A stretch of DNA of 64,000 bases from Azolla caroliniana. Taxonomy: Eukaryota; Polypodiophyta. A program made the translations under genes and the position numbers. Location of the stretch: the NCBI GenBank assembly GCA_043228905.1, contig JBHGNT010000013.1, positions 8,060,001 to 8,124,000 of the forward strand, given 5' to 3'. The notes under the pieces are model-generated. The model was given only the letters and a program-made list of their open reading frames with translations, was not told the DNA's origin and did not search any database. Of this stretch, positions 10,830 to 20,494 are shown in pieces. Position 1 is the first letter of the stretch. The number at the start of each line of letters is the position of its first letter.

Positions 10830-10836
10830 CATGACA

Positions 10837-10849
10837 ATATCCCCCCTTT
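10837..10849 (-). promoter_or_regulatory. Polypurine tract of F
   Basis: Minus strand AAAGGGGGGATAT directly before the TGTCATGA that opens the 3' LTR. This is the usual plus-strand primer site. The chromodomain frame reads through it and ends in the TGA at the LTR start. Confidence 0.85.
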
Positions 10850-13800
10850 AAAACGACGAGTGTAACGAGTCATTTTGGTATGAGGACCTGGTTTGTTTGG
10901 ATATTGATGATGGAAGTCTTCAAGAAGAGCACGAGCATTGGTGACATTCTCTATCGGTTCCCAAGTACGCTCGCTGGGACTATATCCTAGCCAATTGACT
11001 AGATAGTAGAGCTTGTTGCGAACAATCTTGGAATCAAGGATGGCGGCAACCTCATACTCAGGTCCATCTTCAAGCTCGATCGGGGGTGGAGACTATGTAA
11101 TACGTCCTGGGATGGTGCTCTCTTGATAGGGTTCGAGGAGAGAACTATGAAACACCGGATGTATCCGAAGTTGTGGAGGTAGATTGAGATGAAAAGTGAC
11201 ATCATTAATCTTTCCTATAATACGGAAAGGACCTAATCGCCGATAATCCAACTTCTCGCATGGGCGAGTAGTCTTGATGTGTCGTCGTAGTAGCCATACC
11301 CGATCTCCAATGTTAAAACTGGATGGGAGTCGATGAAGATCTGCATAAACCTTGTGTGTTTGTTGAGCTTGTTGGAGATGAGTAGATAAATCCGCTTGTA
11401 TCTTGCGTAATCGCTCCAAACGATCCTCCGCGCAAGGATTTGTGGACACCTCTAGGGTTTCAAGTACACACCACCGGGGGTGACATGCCATATAAGCATA
11501 AAATGGCGTAACTTTAGTCAATGCGTGGATAGAGTAATTATAAGCAAATTCGGAAAAGTGGAGAATATCTGCCCAGTCATCCTGATGATAGCTGAGAAAG
11601 CACCGCAGATATTGCTCTAGCGTTTGATTTGTTCGTTCGGCTTGGCCGTTGGTTTGTGGGTGGTAGCCGAAGAAGAGGTTACAAGTGACCTTGAGCATTT
11701 TAAAAAGGTGCTTCTAGACTTTTGACACGAATTGGGGTCCACAGTCGCTGATGATACTATCGGGAAGTCCAGGATGCTGACATACTTCACGCATGACAAT
11801 TTCAGTGGTGTCTTCACTGGAGATTTCCTTAGTACATGGCAAGAAATGAGCCATCTTCGTATATCGATCTACCACTATTAGAATCGCATTGAACCCCTTA
11901 GAAACTGGAAGATTTGTGATGAAGTCTAGAACAATGGATTGCCACGGGTTGCTTGGAATTGGTAATGGTTCTAATAAACCATATGGATGATGCCTTGGCA
12001 TTTTCGCTCTACAGCATGTATCACAAGTCCGAACAAAATCTTCGACAAATTGTCGCATACGGGGCCAACAAAATGATCGTTGTACTAAATCTAATGTTTT
12101 AGGACTACTAAAATGCCTAGTTGTATATGTGTCATGACAGTTTTGTACTACTCGAAGGCGGCAAGAACCATTAGGAACATACAAAAGTTCTTTAAAGAAG
12201 AGTAATCCATCATGGTATTTGAATTGCCGATAATCTGTACCTGGTGGTTGCGATTGTGAACACGACGCTCGAGAGGGATCAATTTGTGCTAGTATAGTTT
12301 GGGCGAAAGCATCTGTCTTTAGGTCCGCACGTATGATATTGATAACGTAGGAATCCAAGGGCATGCCAACGACCTGAGTTGCTTGCAGTCGTGCCGGTTC
12401 CAAGATTAGTTGCTTTTGGTTATCGAAAGCTGGCTCGCCGGGACGCGGTGCTAGGTACGAACGCCGTGATAATGCATCTGCTTTCCCTTGATGCTTCCTA
12501 GGTCGATATGTAATCTTGAAGTCGAAACGCGTGAGAAAATGGGCCCACCGAGCTTGACGTCGATTTAACGCACCAACGTCTTGAAAATAGGCGAGGTTTT
12601 TGTGGTCACTTAATACAGTGACTTGATCAGAAGATCCCTCTAGAAAATGCCTCCATTGCATAAAAGAGTCCACTATAGCCAATAGCTCTTTATCATGAAT
12701 TTCATAGTTGATTTCGGCAGCGTCAAACTTGCGTGAGTGAAAAGCCACAGGATGTAGCTTTTCATCATTACCTCGTTGTGATAGAATGCTCCCCAATGCA
12801 AATTCCGATGTGTCCGTTTCAATGATGAATGGTATATTTGGATCAACGTGAGCTAGAATCGGAGCCGATGTAAATGCCTGTTTAAGATTCTCAAAAGCCA
12901 TGTCCGCTTCTTCAGACCAAACGAATGATTGTCCCTTCCTAGTAAGTTGTGTAAGAGGCAAAACGAGCTTTGAGTAATCCATTATAAACTTCCGGTAAAA
13001 ATTGGCGAAGCCTAGAAAGCATTGCACATCCCACGCAGAGCGGAGTCTGCCATTCTACCAGCATTTTGACCTTAGCTGGGTCCATGGAGATGCCTTCTGA
13101 GGAAATGACATAGCCGAGAAATTCCACCTGGTTGCACCCGAAACTACATTTTTCCAGCTTTGCATAAAGACCATGTTCTCGAAGTCGTTTTAGTACTAAC
13201 AATACATGAGAATCATGCTCTTTTTGGGTCTTTGAGTAAACCAGTAGATCATCCAAATAGATGATTAGACACACATCCAAGAGATCTCGGAAAATATCAT
13301 TTGCCATGTGCTGGAAGACTGTTGGCGCATTAATGAGGCCGAACGGCATGACCGTATACTCGAACTGCCCATATCTAGTGCGGAACGCGGTCTTCCATTC
13401 ATCTCTTGGTCGGATCCGTACAAGGTTATAGGCTCCCCATAAGTCGATCTTCGTGAAGAACCTGGCACCATTGATCCGTTCTAAAAGACTTGAGATAAGG
13501 GGGAGTGCATAACTATTTCGGATTGTAACCTTATTCAAGCCACGGTAATCTACAATGAGACGAAGTGATCCATCCTTTTTCTTGATGAAGAAAATGGGTG
13601 CGCTGGCTGGAGATTTCGAATGTCGTATGAAACCATTCTCCAAATTCTCCTCTATATAGGCTCGAAGGACTTCCAGTTCGGTTGGTGACAAATTGTAGAT
13701 CGGTCCCCATGGTGGCTCTTTACCCGGTTGTAAATCGATGGGGCAATCATATGGTCGATGGTGAGGAAGCGTATTGGCTTGTACTTTATCAAACACATCG

Positions 13801-14410
13801 GCATAATGATGATACTTCTCTGGAAGTTGAACGGTGGATTCCTCTTTAGTGGTGCTGGAGGGTTTTACTGATATTGCGAAGAGGAACATTTCTTCCTTGC
13901 GTCCTCCCTCACGCAACTGATGTAGTGAAATCGTTGCAATCTCATGAGTAGACCCTCGGGCTTTTCGATGCCGGATTTCTCTTGTCCGCCAATGTATGTC
14001 TGGGTTATGTAATTCAAACCATGGTAATCCTAAGACAATGGGGTGTTCTGGGATGCTAATTATATTAAATGATACGACACATGCTAGATTATCTAGGACA
14101 ATATTAATGGGCTCTGACTCTTCTATGATATTTCCTGAGGCAATGGGACGACCATCGATGACTACTACAATGGCAGGACACGGGATTTTTCTAAGAGATA
14201 TCTGATGAGCTTGGGCAAATTTCCTATCCATGAAGCAAGAATTAGCTCCGGAATCTAGAAGTGCTAAGACATGTACTGGAGGAGTACTTTTAGTACTAAC
14301 TGTTACTTGGGCTACAAACATATTGCTAACTTGCTTAGAGGGAATGGAACCACTAATGGGTTGCACAGATCTAGGGCTCTCCAACCAAACGACTCCTATT
14401 TTGGTTGGAC

Positions 14411-15550
14411 TTAGTCGTTTAACTCTTTTTCTAATTGACTAAGGACATCAAATTTGTTCCCTAGATTTGGGCTATTAGTACTATTAGGACTATCAGATAT
14501 CCCTACTGAAATAGACTTGGGTTTAGTACAATCAACACTAGCAACTATTTGGTTTACCTGCCTTCTTGGCCTATGGGGACAGTTTACCGCGATATGCCCT
14601 GGTCCACCGCAATAAAGACATAGTCGGTTTGCTCGACGTCGTTGCTTTTCTTCTTCCGATTGCGGTCCACGATGACGTGTGGGGTCAATTTCCATCGGAG
14701 TTGGAGTACTTACTGGAGGCGCATTATATGACTTCCTTGGAAAAGGTTTCGCTACCACTGAGGCATATGTAGGCTTTGATCTTGCCGTTGGAATCTGGAA
14801 TTGTCGTTTCGAACGTCGTTCGAAGAGGTAGTTGTCGCATCTCACCGCGCGACTAATTGCTTCTGTTAATGACTTTGGCTCTTCGGGGAAGGTCAAGAGT
14901 AAATCCTTGACATCGTTGCGTAAGCCATAATGGAATTGCTCCATCAATGCGTGATCATCCCAAGGGATATCGGCAACGAGTAGGCGGAAATCTGCGTATG
15001 CGGAGGCTGGATGATCACCTTGGAGTAATCACCGTATTTTGTTGATTGCAGTCCTTATGCTGTCAGTATCTCCAAAACAGGCCTTAAACTCAGTTATAAA
15101 TTCTTCAAAACTATTTAGTAATGGAGATTCCTTTTCCAACAATGGATCAAACCATGCTAACGCTGAACCACTAAGGAGAGTGCCTACTAGTCCCACTCGT
15201 GATGCATTGGTGGGATATCGAGAAGGATGCATTTGTATCACTAAACGTACCTGATTCAAAAACCCTCTAAACTGTGATTGGGTCCCATCAAATTTTGCAG
15301 GAAGACCAATCTTGGGTTCTTTGTGAATCCCTTGAGTGCTTGATCCTTGTTGTTGTAATGATATGATAGTCGCTTCGAGTTGTTGTGCACGTAACGTCAG
15401 CTCCCCATGTTGTTGTTGTTTTTCCAGCACTATTTGTTGAAGATCCCCCAACAAATGATGATTTTCTTGTTCTAGTGCTACAAATTTCTCTTTTAAGGAC
15501 TGGTGCTCTGAGAAAACAGATTGGTATTCCTGAGCGCTAACAGTTTCCAT
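14411..15550 (-). pseudogene. F gag (capsid and CCHC zinc knuckle), one in-frame stop
   Basis: An ATG at 15548-15550 opens METVSAQEYQSVFSEHQSLK, followed by a Gln-rich coiled-coil region, the capsid (PAKFDGTQSQFRGFLNQVRL) and a zinc knuckle CLYCGGPGHIAVNC at about 14625-14585. About 380 codons, in one frame except for a TGA at 15029-15031 where the sister element G has a sense codon. The stop at 14411-14413 lies just after GTTAAAC (14417-14423), and the pol frame is open across it in the -1 frame. Confidence 0.88.
14417..14423 (-). promoter_or_regulatory. Candidate -1 frameshift heptamer at F gag-pol junction
   Basis: In the gag frame the codons read G-TTA-AAC, a heptamer of the X-XXY-YYZ kind known as a slippery site, two codons before the gag stop. 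Slipping one base back enters the open pol frame. G has GTCAAAC at the same place. Function is inferred; no downstream structure was tested. Confidence 0.45.
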
Positions 15551-15628
15551 TTTACTAGGGAGGATAAAAGGATTAATAAGAAGATAAAAGGAAGAGGAGG
15601 AAAGGAAGATACAGAAGGAAGATCGACC

Positions 15629-15646
15629 AACAAAATCAGTTCAAAT
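15629..15646 (-). promoter_or_regulatory. Self-priming site of F (complementary to own transcript 5' end)
   Basis: Directly after the 5' LTR the minus strand reads ATTTGAACTGATTTTGTT. Sixteen of these bases pair with AACCAAATCGGTTCAA at 15869-15854 (14 Watson-Crick pairs, one G-U, one mismatch). That target starts 29 bases after the TATA box, where transcription should begin. There is no TGG-starting tRNA primer site next to the LTR. This is the layout of Tf1-type self-priming. Confidence 0.65.
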
Positions 15647-15891
15647 TGTTAGGAACAATACTAAGATAGAGAAGGAATTAGTACTAAAAGAAGTATTAGT
15701 ACTAAGAGAGGTGAAGAACTCTCGAGAGAAGGAAAGAGTGAGTGAGAGGAGGGAGGGAGAGAGAGATCGAGAGAGAGTGAGAGTGATGATAAGAAAAGAT
15801 ATATATTATGTGAAGAGAATGTACAGTAGCAGCTAGGAGGCTTAAGACTAGCGTTGAACCGATTTGGTTTGAAATAATTCCTTGTGCCTCC

Positions 15892-15936
15892 TTTTATAGT
15901 GTTCTAAGCAATACTCCTGAAGTTTCTAGAATGTTC
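15892..15936 (-). promoter_or_regulatory. F 5' LTR promoter: TATA box and heat-shock elements
   Basis: TATAAAA (minus strand, 15898-15892) preceded by GAA-GT-TTC-TA-GAA-TG-TTC at 15919-15936, a perfectly phased four-unit heat-shock element. Spacing of about 20 bp to the TATA box is compatible with a promoter role. Confidence 0.75.
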
Positions 15937-16009
15937 TAGAGAAATCTAGAATATACATCAATTTTCTATAATAAAACATAAATGAAAATAATATTCTGTG
16001 TATTACAAT

Positions 16010-16073
16010 GTATGGTCTAATGGTCAAGAGCTCGACCCATGTAGCATAAGCATGGGTTCGAGTCTTGCCATAT
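16010..16073 (+). other. tRNA-like segment in 5' LTR of F
   Basis: Same segment as 10764-10829 with a few changes; the B box reads GGTTCGAGTC. Opposite in strand to F's genes. Confidence 0.55.
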
Positions 16074-16085
16074 CATGACATCGGC

Positions 16086-17386
16086 CATACCAGCAACGAC
16101 AGCTACTTGGGCGCGTGTGAGGAAATCCATTAACTCACTCATATGTTGTGCCCAACTGAAGTAGTGCACTGAACTTGTATGCCTCCACGGGAAGATCTTT
16201 GTAACCGAGGACTTCCTCCTTTGATATCTGCATGGTTTGTCCATGCTCGATCCTACCGACTTGGAGCCATGACTCCATTGGTACCATGGCCGTGGAGGTC
16301 GTGCTGGTCTCTTTTGATTTTTGATGCTGTGTGTCCTCAGTTTCTGTGGTTGATTCTCGATTGATGTAGCGTCTCTTTCACGACTGATGTTGTGAGTCCG
16401 GGGCCGGTGGTGTTGGGCTCCTCGGCTTGTTTCCCCTTTTGTTGCCGTATGCCCGAGGGCTGCTGGTTTGTGTAGCGTGGGCTCGGTTGTGGAGAGGGCA
16501 TCGATGTCCTTGGTGGCTTCTGTCGTATGGTGACATCCTCAGTGATGGGCTCCTCGAGTTTGTCCCATTCGACACAGGTCACTGTTAACGCCTGTTGCTT
16601 CTGTGTTTTTGGTGGGGGTGGTGCCGAGGCGGAAGTAGGGTTCCGAACGGCCGAGGGAGGTGGAGAAGGTGAGGGGTCTTCCCATTCTTCCTGGGTTAAC
16701 GCCAAAATCTTCTCCCGTTGTTTCCGTGGTGGTGGTGGGGAGGTCAGGATGCGACGAGGGGAAACTGAAGGAGGTGGGTAGAGGACTTTGAGGAAATGAT
16801 TAATCACAAGCAACAATCGCTTAATGGTTTGAAAAGATTCGAGCGCCGCATGGACTCCTTCGCCGGTGATGATTCCCCAATCGATTTTGTCGCCTTCGTA
16901 CACTCTGATGATGATGGCAACTTTATTCTATGGCATACTCATAGGATTTGTATGCACAAATGCATATTCCATCAAAATCCGGGCGATCTCCCCAAAAGCC
17001 TTGTTTGGCCCTTCGTACATGCGGTAAACTTTTCCCGACATCGAATACATCCCAAAATATTCCTTGAGGGTCAAGTGGTCCCCGCCTTGCACAAGGTCCA
17101 GAGTAGCGCAAATCATGTTGTTGGTTACGGTGTCAGGGTGTATTCTGCGTGCTATTGCTGGGGCGTCCAGGTGCGTTGGGACGTTGATGACCCGTAAGTA
17201 CCTACCCAATCCTCGTTGCTGGAGCCAAGAACGGGTTTCGTGCGATGCTGTGAGAGGCATCATGGACTCGAAGGTTTGCTGATAGAGGGCGTGAGGGGAA
17301 GTGAGGAGATGCGGGCGAGAGGAGGCTTGTTTGCAGGAGTGATTAGAACAAGAGAGAGCTTGGGAGCTTGAAGGCGGTGAAGGCAA
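16086..17386 (-). CDS. D third ORF, N-terminal part
   Basis: Frames at 16928-17386 and 16337-16903 form the N-terminal part of the ORF downstream of pol. A conserved block, EIARILMEYAFVHTNP through EGDKIDWGIITGEGVHAALE, aligns with EIARVLHEFGHVYPRP through AGLKVDWAVLIADGLCAAID in element A (22180-22040). This looks like a real domain, faintly like the putative plant transposon-protein domains found in some retroelements, but I cannot name it with confidence. A Pro/Ser-rich linker follows. One stop lies near 16928. The frame runs into F at 16086 and continues at 10328. Confidence 0.6.
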
Positions 17387-17705
17387 GAACGTTGCTGTGT
17401 GAGTGAGTGTGTTGTGTGTGTGGGGTAGTTTCTTTTATGTGACTGCCTAGGGTTTTGTGCAGGGAGAAGATCCTTTAGATTCTTGGTTGTGGCTACCAGA
17501 ATAAGGTATTATGGCCATGCATCCCAGGAGTGCTATGTCTGATGTCCATGCTCCTTAAATATTCTATTTTAAAGTGAAGGTGACTAGTTGGTGCGCCTCA
17601 GAAAATGTCGTGATCTGGGGTGATTAGTTAGGTAGTTTTAGGTAAGGCTAATTTAATTGCTAAAAACCATTCCTACCATATACATTTGGTGGGTAGGTCA
17701 TTAAT

Positions 17706-18640
17706 TTACCGATGGGGACACGTGGCCTCCTTTGTGACGTCGTCTGTGCACTGGTCCGTACCGTGGGACTCGGCGAAGGGATTATCTGGGGTATTCTCGT
17801 GGTAAGGTCGAAGTCGGAATCCATTTACCCAGCTTTTGACGATGTCTCCGGCAAGTGTGCCGAGTTGGAATGTGGCTGGTGCCGTTTTTAATCCGAACAT
17901 CATTACCTCGGCCATGAAGACACCCCATTCTGTGACAAGCGCCGTTTTCTCATGATCGTCCGGGTGCATTCTGATTTGATTATAGCCACTGAACCCATCC
18001 AGGAAACTGTAGCATTCATGACCAGCCACAGTGTCGAGGACACTATCCGTGAACGGAAGAGGAAACCCATCCGTGACTGTCGCGGCATTGAGTTTGCAGT
18101 AATCAACGCAAACACGGATTTTCCCATTTTTTTTGGGGACGACGACGATTGGGCTTAACCATGTGGCTCTTTTTACTGGGCGTATAAAGCCTACTCGAAG
18201 GAGTTTGTCGATTTCCTCTTTGACCTTAGCCGCGTAGTTGGGGTTTATACGGTACCGTCGTTGTTGGATCGGCCGAGTGTCCGGCAAGAGATGTACTTGG
18301 TGTTGGTAAAATTGGGGATCCAATCCCTTCATATCAGTGTAAGACCATGCGAATACATCTTGATACTCCGTGAGCAGGTGTATCAAGGCTAACCATTCGT
18401 AGTTCTCGTCGGAGTCGAGGTTCAGTGACTCGAGTGTTGATGCTTTGACTCGCTAGGAGATGGCGAGTTCTCGTTCAAACACGTCCTGAGCTTGTAGTAA
18501 TTCTGCGATAGTTGTGGAATCGGCCTCGTCCTGGGGAAGTGAATCTGCCGTGACATCCTCGTCTGGTTGTGTGTCGAAACCCAAGATGGCGTTTATTTCG
18601 AAGAGGGGTATGATAGTGGGATGATCTTCCAGGAAGTCAT
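17706..18640 (-). pseudogene. D reverse transcriptase with large internal deletion to integrase end
   Basis: RT begins at EYQDVFAWSYTDMKGLDPQF (18375-18315) and runs through RVCVDYCKLNAATVTDGFPL and YSFLDGFSGYNQIRM to FGLKTAPATFQ near 17870. It then jumps straight to LAGDIVKSWVNGFRLRPYHE, which is an integrase C-terminal motif. The RT catalytic box, RNase H, integrase zinc finger and core are all missing. The frame stays open through the junction and ends in a stop at 17706-17708. Bases 17387-17705 are a non-coding gap before the third ORF. Confidence 0.88.
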
Positions 18641-19185
18641 CCACCTCCTCGCTGGCTAAGCCGTCGAGCATGTGTACCCCTTCCGCGTATAAGGGTGTGG
18701 TGTTGTGGGGCGTGGTTAGGCGTTCTTCTGTTATTACCCGTACCTTGGTCTTCCCCCGACGGAAAGAGATCATATTCCACTGCCAAATGTTGTTCAATAT
18801 TTGTTGTGTGTAGCCAGGGTCGGCCAAGCAGCATTGGGTAAGCACCCGGAGCTTCGAGGCGTAACACGACTGCCGAGATAGTGAACATGTAGCCGCGTAT
18901 CGGCCATCCGAAGCCAAAAGGGGCAAGGTTCCCATTGGTTCAGGCCGAGTGTGTGACATGTGGCCTCGCTAATGAAATTCATGTCGGAGCCACCGTCGAT
19001 TATGCATCCATGAAGGTCGCATCCTTTTATCATGATTTTCACGGCTGGATTTTGGGAATCCATGATGGGTGGGCCCATCTCTGGCTCTGTCAGGTTAACA
19101 AGGGGTGCGACCGATTTGTCGTTAGTCGTGAGCGTAGCCAAGGTATCCCGAAAGCGCGACATGAGCGGTAAAAGCTTATGCAATG
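18641..19185 (-). pseudogene. D protease
   Basis: Minus strand 18794-19183 encodes a retroviral-type aspartic protease: NPAVKIMIKGCDLHGCIIDG then GSDMNFISEATCHTLGLNQW, with the family's IIDGGS active site, followed by EPCPFWLRMAD. The sister frame 18637-18888 carries YPMLLGRPWLHTTNI, the protease C-terminal motif, so one frameshift lies near 18850. Confidence 0.8.
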
Positions 19186-19991
19186 GCAGCCAGATCCTAG
19201 AACTGGTAAGGGCTTCCCACAGATGGTCATCTTCTACCCGGTGGATGGTCCTGCAAGTGGTGGTGCGCCGATGGTCACGTCCTACATCTCTGTGTGCATC
19301 CGTTCCACGTTGCTTTTATTGACGGTCTCAATCCATTCCTTGGCTGCTTGTCAGACGTCATCTTGTTCTTGCCATTGGCTGGCTTGGGTCTTGCTATGTG
19401 TAGTGACGTGTTGAACGTCGGCCATAATAGTATTCACGGCCGGGGCCTTGCCGCGGTCCGTGGTTGGGCATTGGATAGCGTAGTGGCCAGGTTGGTTACA
19501 CTTAAAGCAGGTAACGGATGCTGAGTTGCTGGTTTCACCGTGCTCAGTGTGTGGGAAAGGTTGTGAGTGGTTCCCGACCGCTTGTGTAGGCATGTTGGCC
19601 TGTGGCCTGTGGTACGTTGTGTGGGACATTTGGAGGGGGGTCCCGACGATGATTGTCGTTTTGCCATCGATTGTTCCGCGAACCTCTGTAAGAGTTTCTT
19701 CTACCGTTTCTTGAATACCGCTGATCGTGTCGGTCATCCCGGTCATACTCATCGTTTGCTCTATATTGGTCATCGCGGTCTTGGTCATGATGGTCGTCCG
19801 ATCTCTTGCGGTTGTCATGGCGGTAGCGGTCGTCGTCGCGGTGCTAACGATCTAGGGATCGTGGTCGCTCGTTCTCCCGATGTCGGTATGACTGACGTTC
19901 GTCCTGCCATGAGTAAGTATTTCGAGGCTCGATCTGGTGAACCGGAGCCGTCGTTGTGCAGTTGAGCATGTTGTATTCGCATTGTTCGACA
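19186..19991 (-). pseudogene. D gag, third piece (zinc knuckle), cut by A
   Basis: The minus strand opens at the A junction with QCEYNMLNCTTTAPVHQIEP, continues through an Arg/Asp/Tyr-rich tail, and has a clear CCHC knuckle CFKCNQPGHYAIQC near 19510-19470, then QHVTTHSKTQASQWQEQ. The segment joins the second gag piece that ends at 32473. Frames are broken in several places. Confidence 0.82.
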
Positions 19992-20441
19992 TGTTAATCA
20001 TTAGGGCCAAACAATGGCCTAACACAGGGTGTCTCCGGAAGACACTTCACCAAAGGGGTGTTACGGCGAGATAACTCAAGACACAACGATTAATCCGACT
20101 TAATTGGCTACTTAGCAATAAGGCATTCACTTAATACACGTGTAAGATATAACAATTAATACAGAACGGTAATCAATACTTGAAGATAAAACAAGAAGCT
20201 TATATTAATTCTCCGTTAAAGTTATACATTGTAACCAGGCCTTTATATAGGTCATCGGTGCGGCTTACAAAAACGGTGCCAACTGGCACCTGTTCGAAAC
20301 TGGTCCGGATCCGGATCGGCATACCGATTCCGGTCTGTTCGTTCACTACATAATTATAATCTACTTTACTTAATTAAAATGTATTCCGAATAACCATCCC
20401 TTTCACATTCTGGTCTCCGCTCCTTTGCCAGCCGGGTAACA
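19992..20441 (-). repeat. 3' LTR of A
   Basis: 450 bp, TGTTAATC ... GGGTAACA on the plus strand, paired with 32023-32472. Directly inside it (20442-20460) is CATGGCACGCCCGTGGGAC; see findings. Confidence 0.93.
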
Positions 20442-20494
20442 CATGGCACGCCCGTGGGACAATACCTTGTACATCGAATCCCACTATTCGGCCC

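Larger units (their letters stand above)
10334..10836 (-). repeat. 3' LTR of F, with 68-bp extension
   Basis: The canonical LTR is 10402-10836. A further 68 bp (10334-10401) copies the untranslated leader that follows the 5' LTR (15579-15646), and the target duplication lies directly beyond it. The LTR contains a GA-rich tract (10480-10540), a TATA box (TTTTATA, 10646-10652), a heat-shock-element array (10673-10690) and a tRNA-like segment (10764-10829). Confidence 0.85.
10837..14430 (-). pseudogene. F pol: protease, RT, RNase H, integrase, chromodomain
   Basis: On the minus strand, in order: protease ALLDSGANSCFMDRKFAQAH (about 14270-14210), RT with IYLDDLLVYSK (about 13245-13210, catalytic pair intact), RNase H from PFIIETDTSEFALGSIL (12850-12780), integrase zinc finger ending CDTCCRAKMPRHH (12030-11990), integrase core with VVDRYTKMAHFLPC and SDCGPQF, then GPFRIIGKINDVTFHLNLP. 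After an in-frame TAG at 11093-11095 comes a chromodomain (YEVAAILDSKIVRNKLYYLV, then a WEP motif, about 11050-10930). Breaks are a frameshift near 13020 and a TAG at 11714-11716. Pol is one base back (-1) from gag. Confidence 0.88.
10334..16080 (-). mobile_element. F: chromovirus with self-priming layout, inserted in D
   Basis: LTRs at 10334-10836 and 15579-16080 (or 10402-10836 and 15647-16080 if the canonical TG...CA ends are used). Flanks are TCGAG (10329-10333) and TCGGC (16081-16085), a decayed 5-bp duplication that fits rejoining of D's third ORF. Order on the minus strand: gag, protease, RT, RNase H, integrase, chromodomain. There is one in-frame stop in gag, a frameshift near 13020, and in-frame stops at 11714 and 11093. 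It is a close relative of G. Confidence 0.9.
15579..16080 (-). repeat. 5' LTR of F (canonical 15647-16080) and duplicated leader
   Basis: Starts TGTCATGA at 16080 reading leftwards and ends CTAACA at 15647. The 68 bp beyond (15579-15646) belong to the leader but are also present next to the 3' LTR. TATA box 15892-15898, heat-shock elements 15919-15936, tRNA-like segment 16010-16073. Confidence 0.85.
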
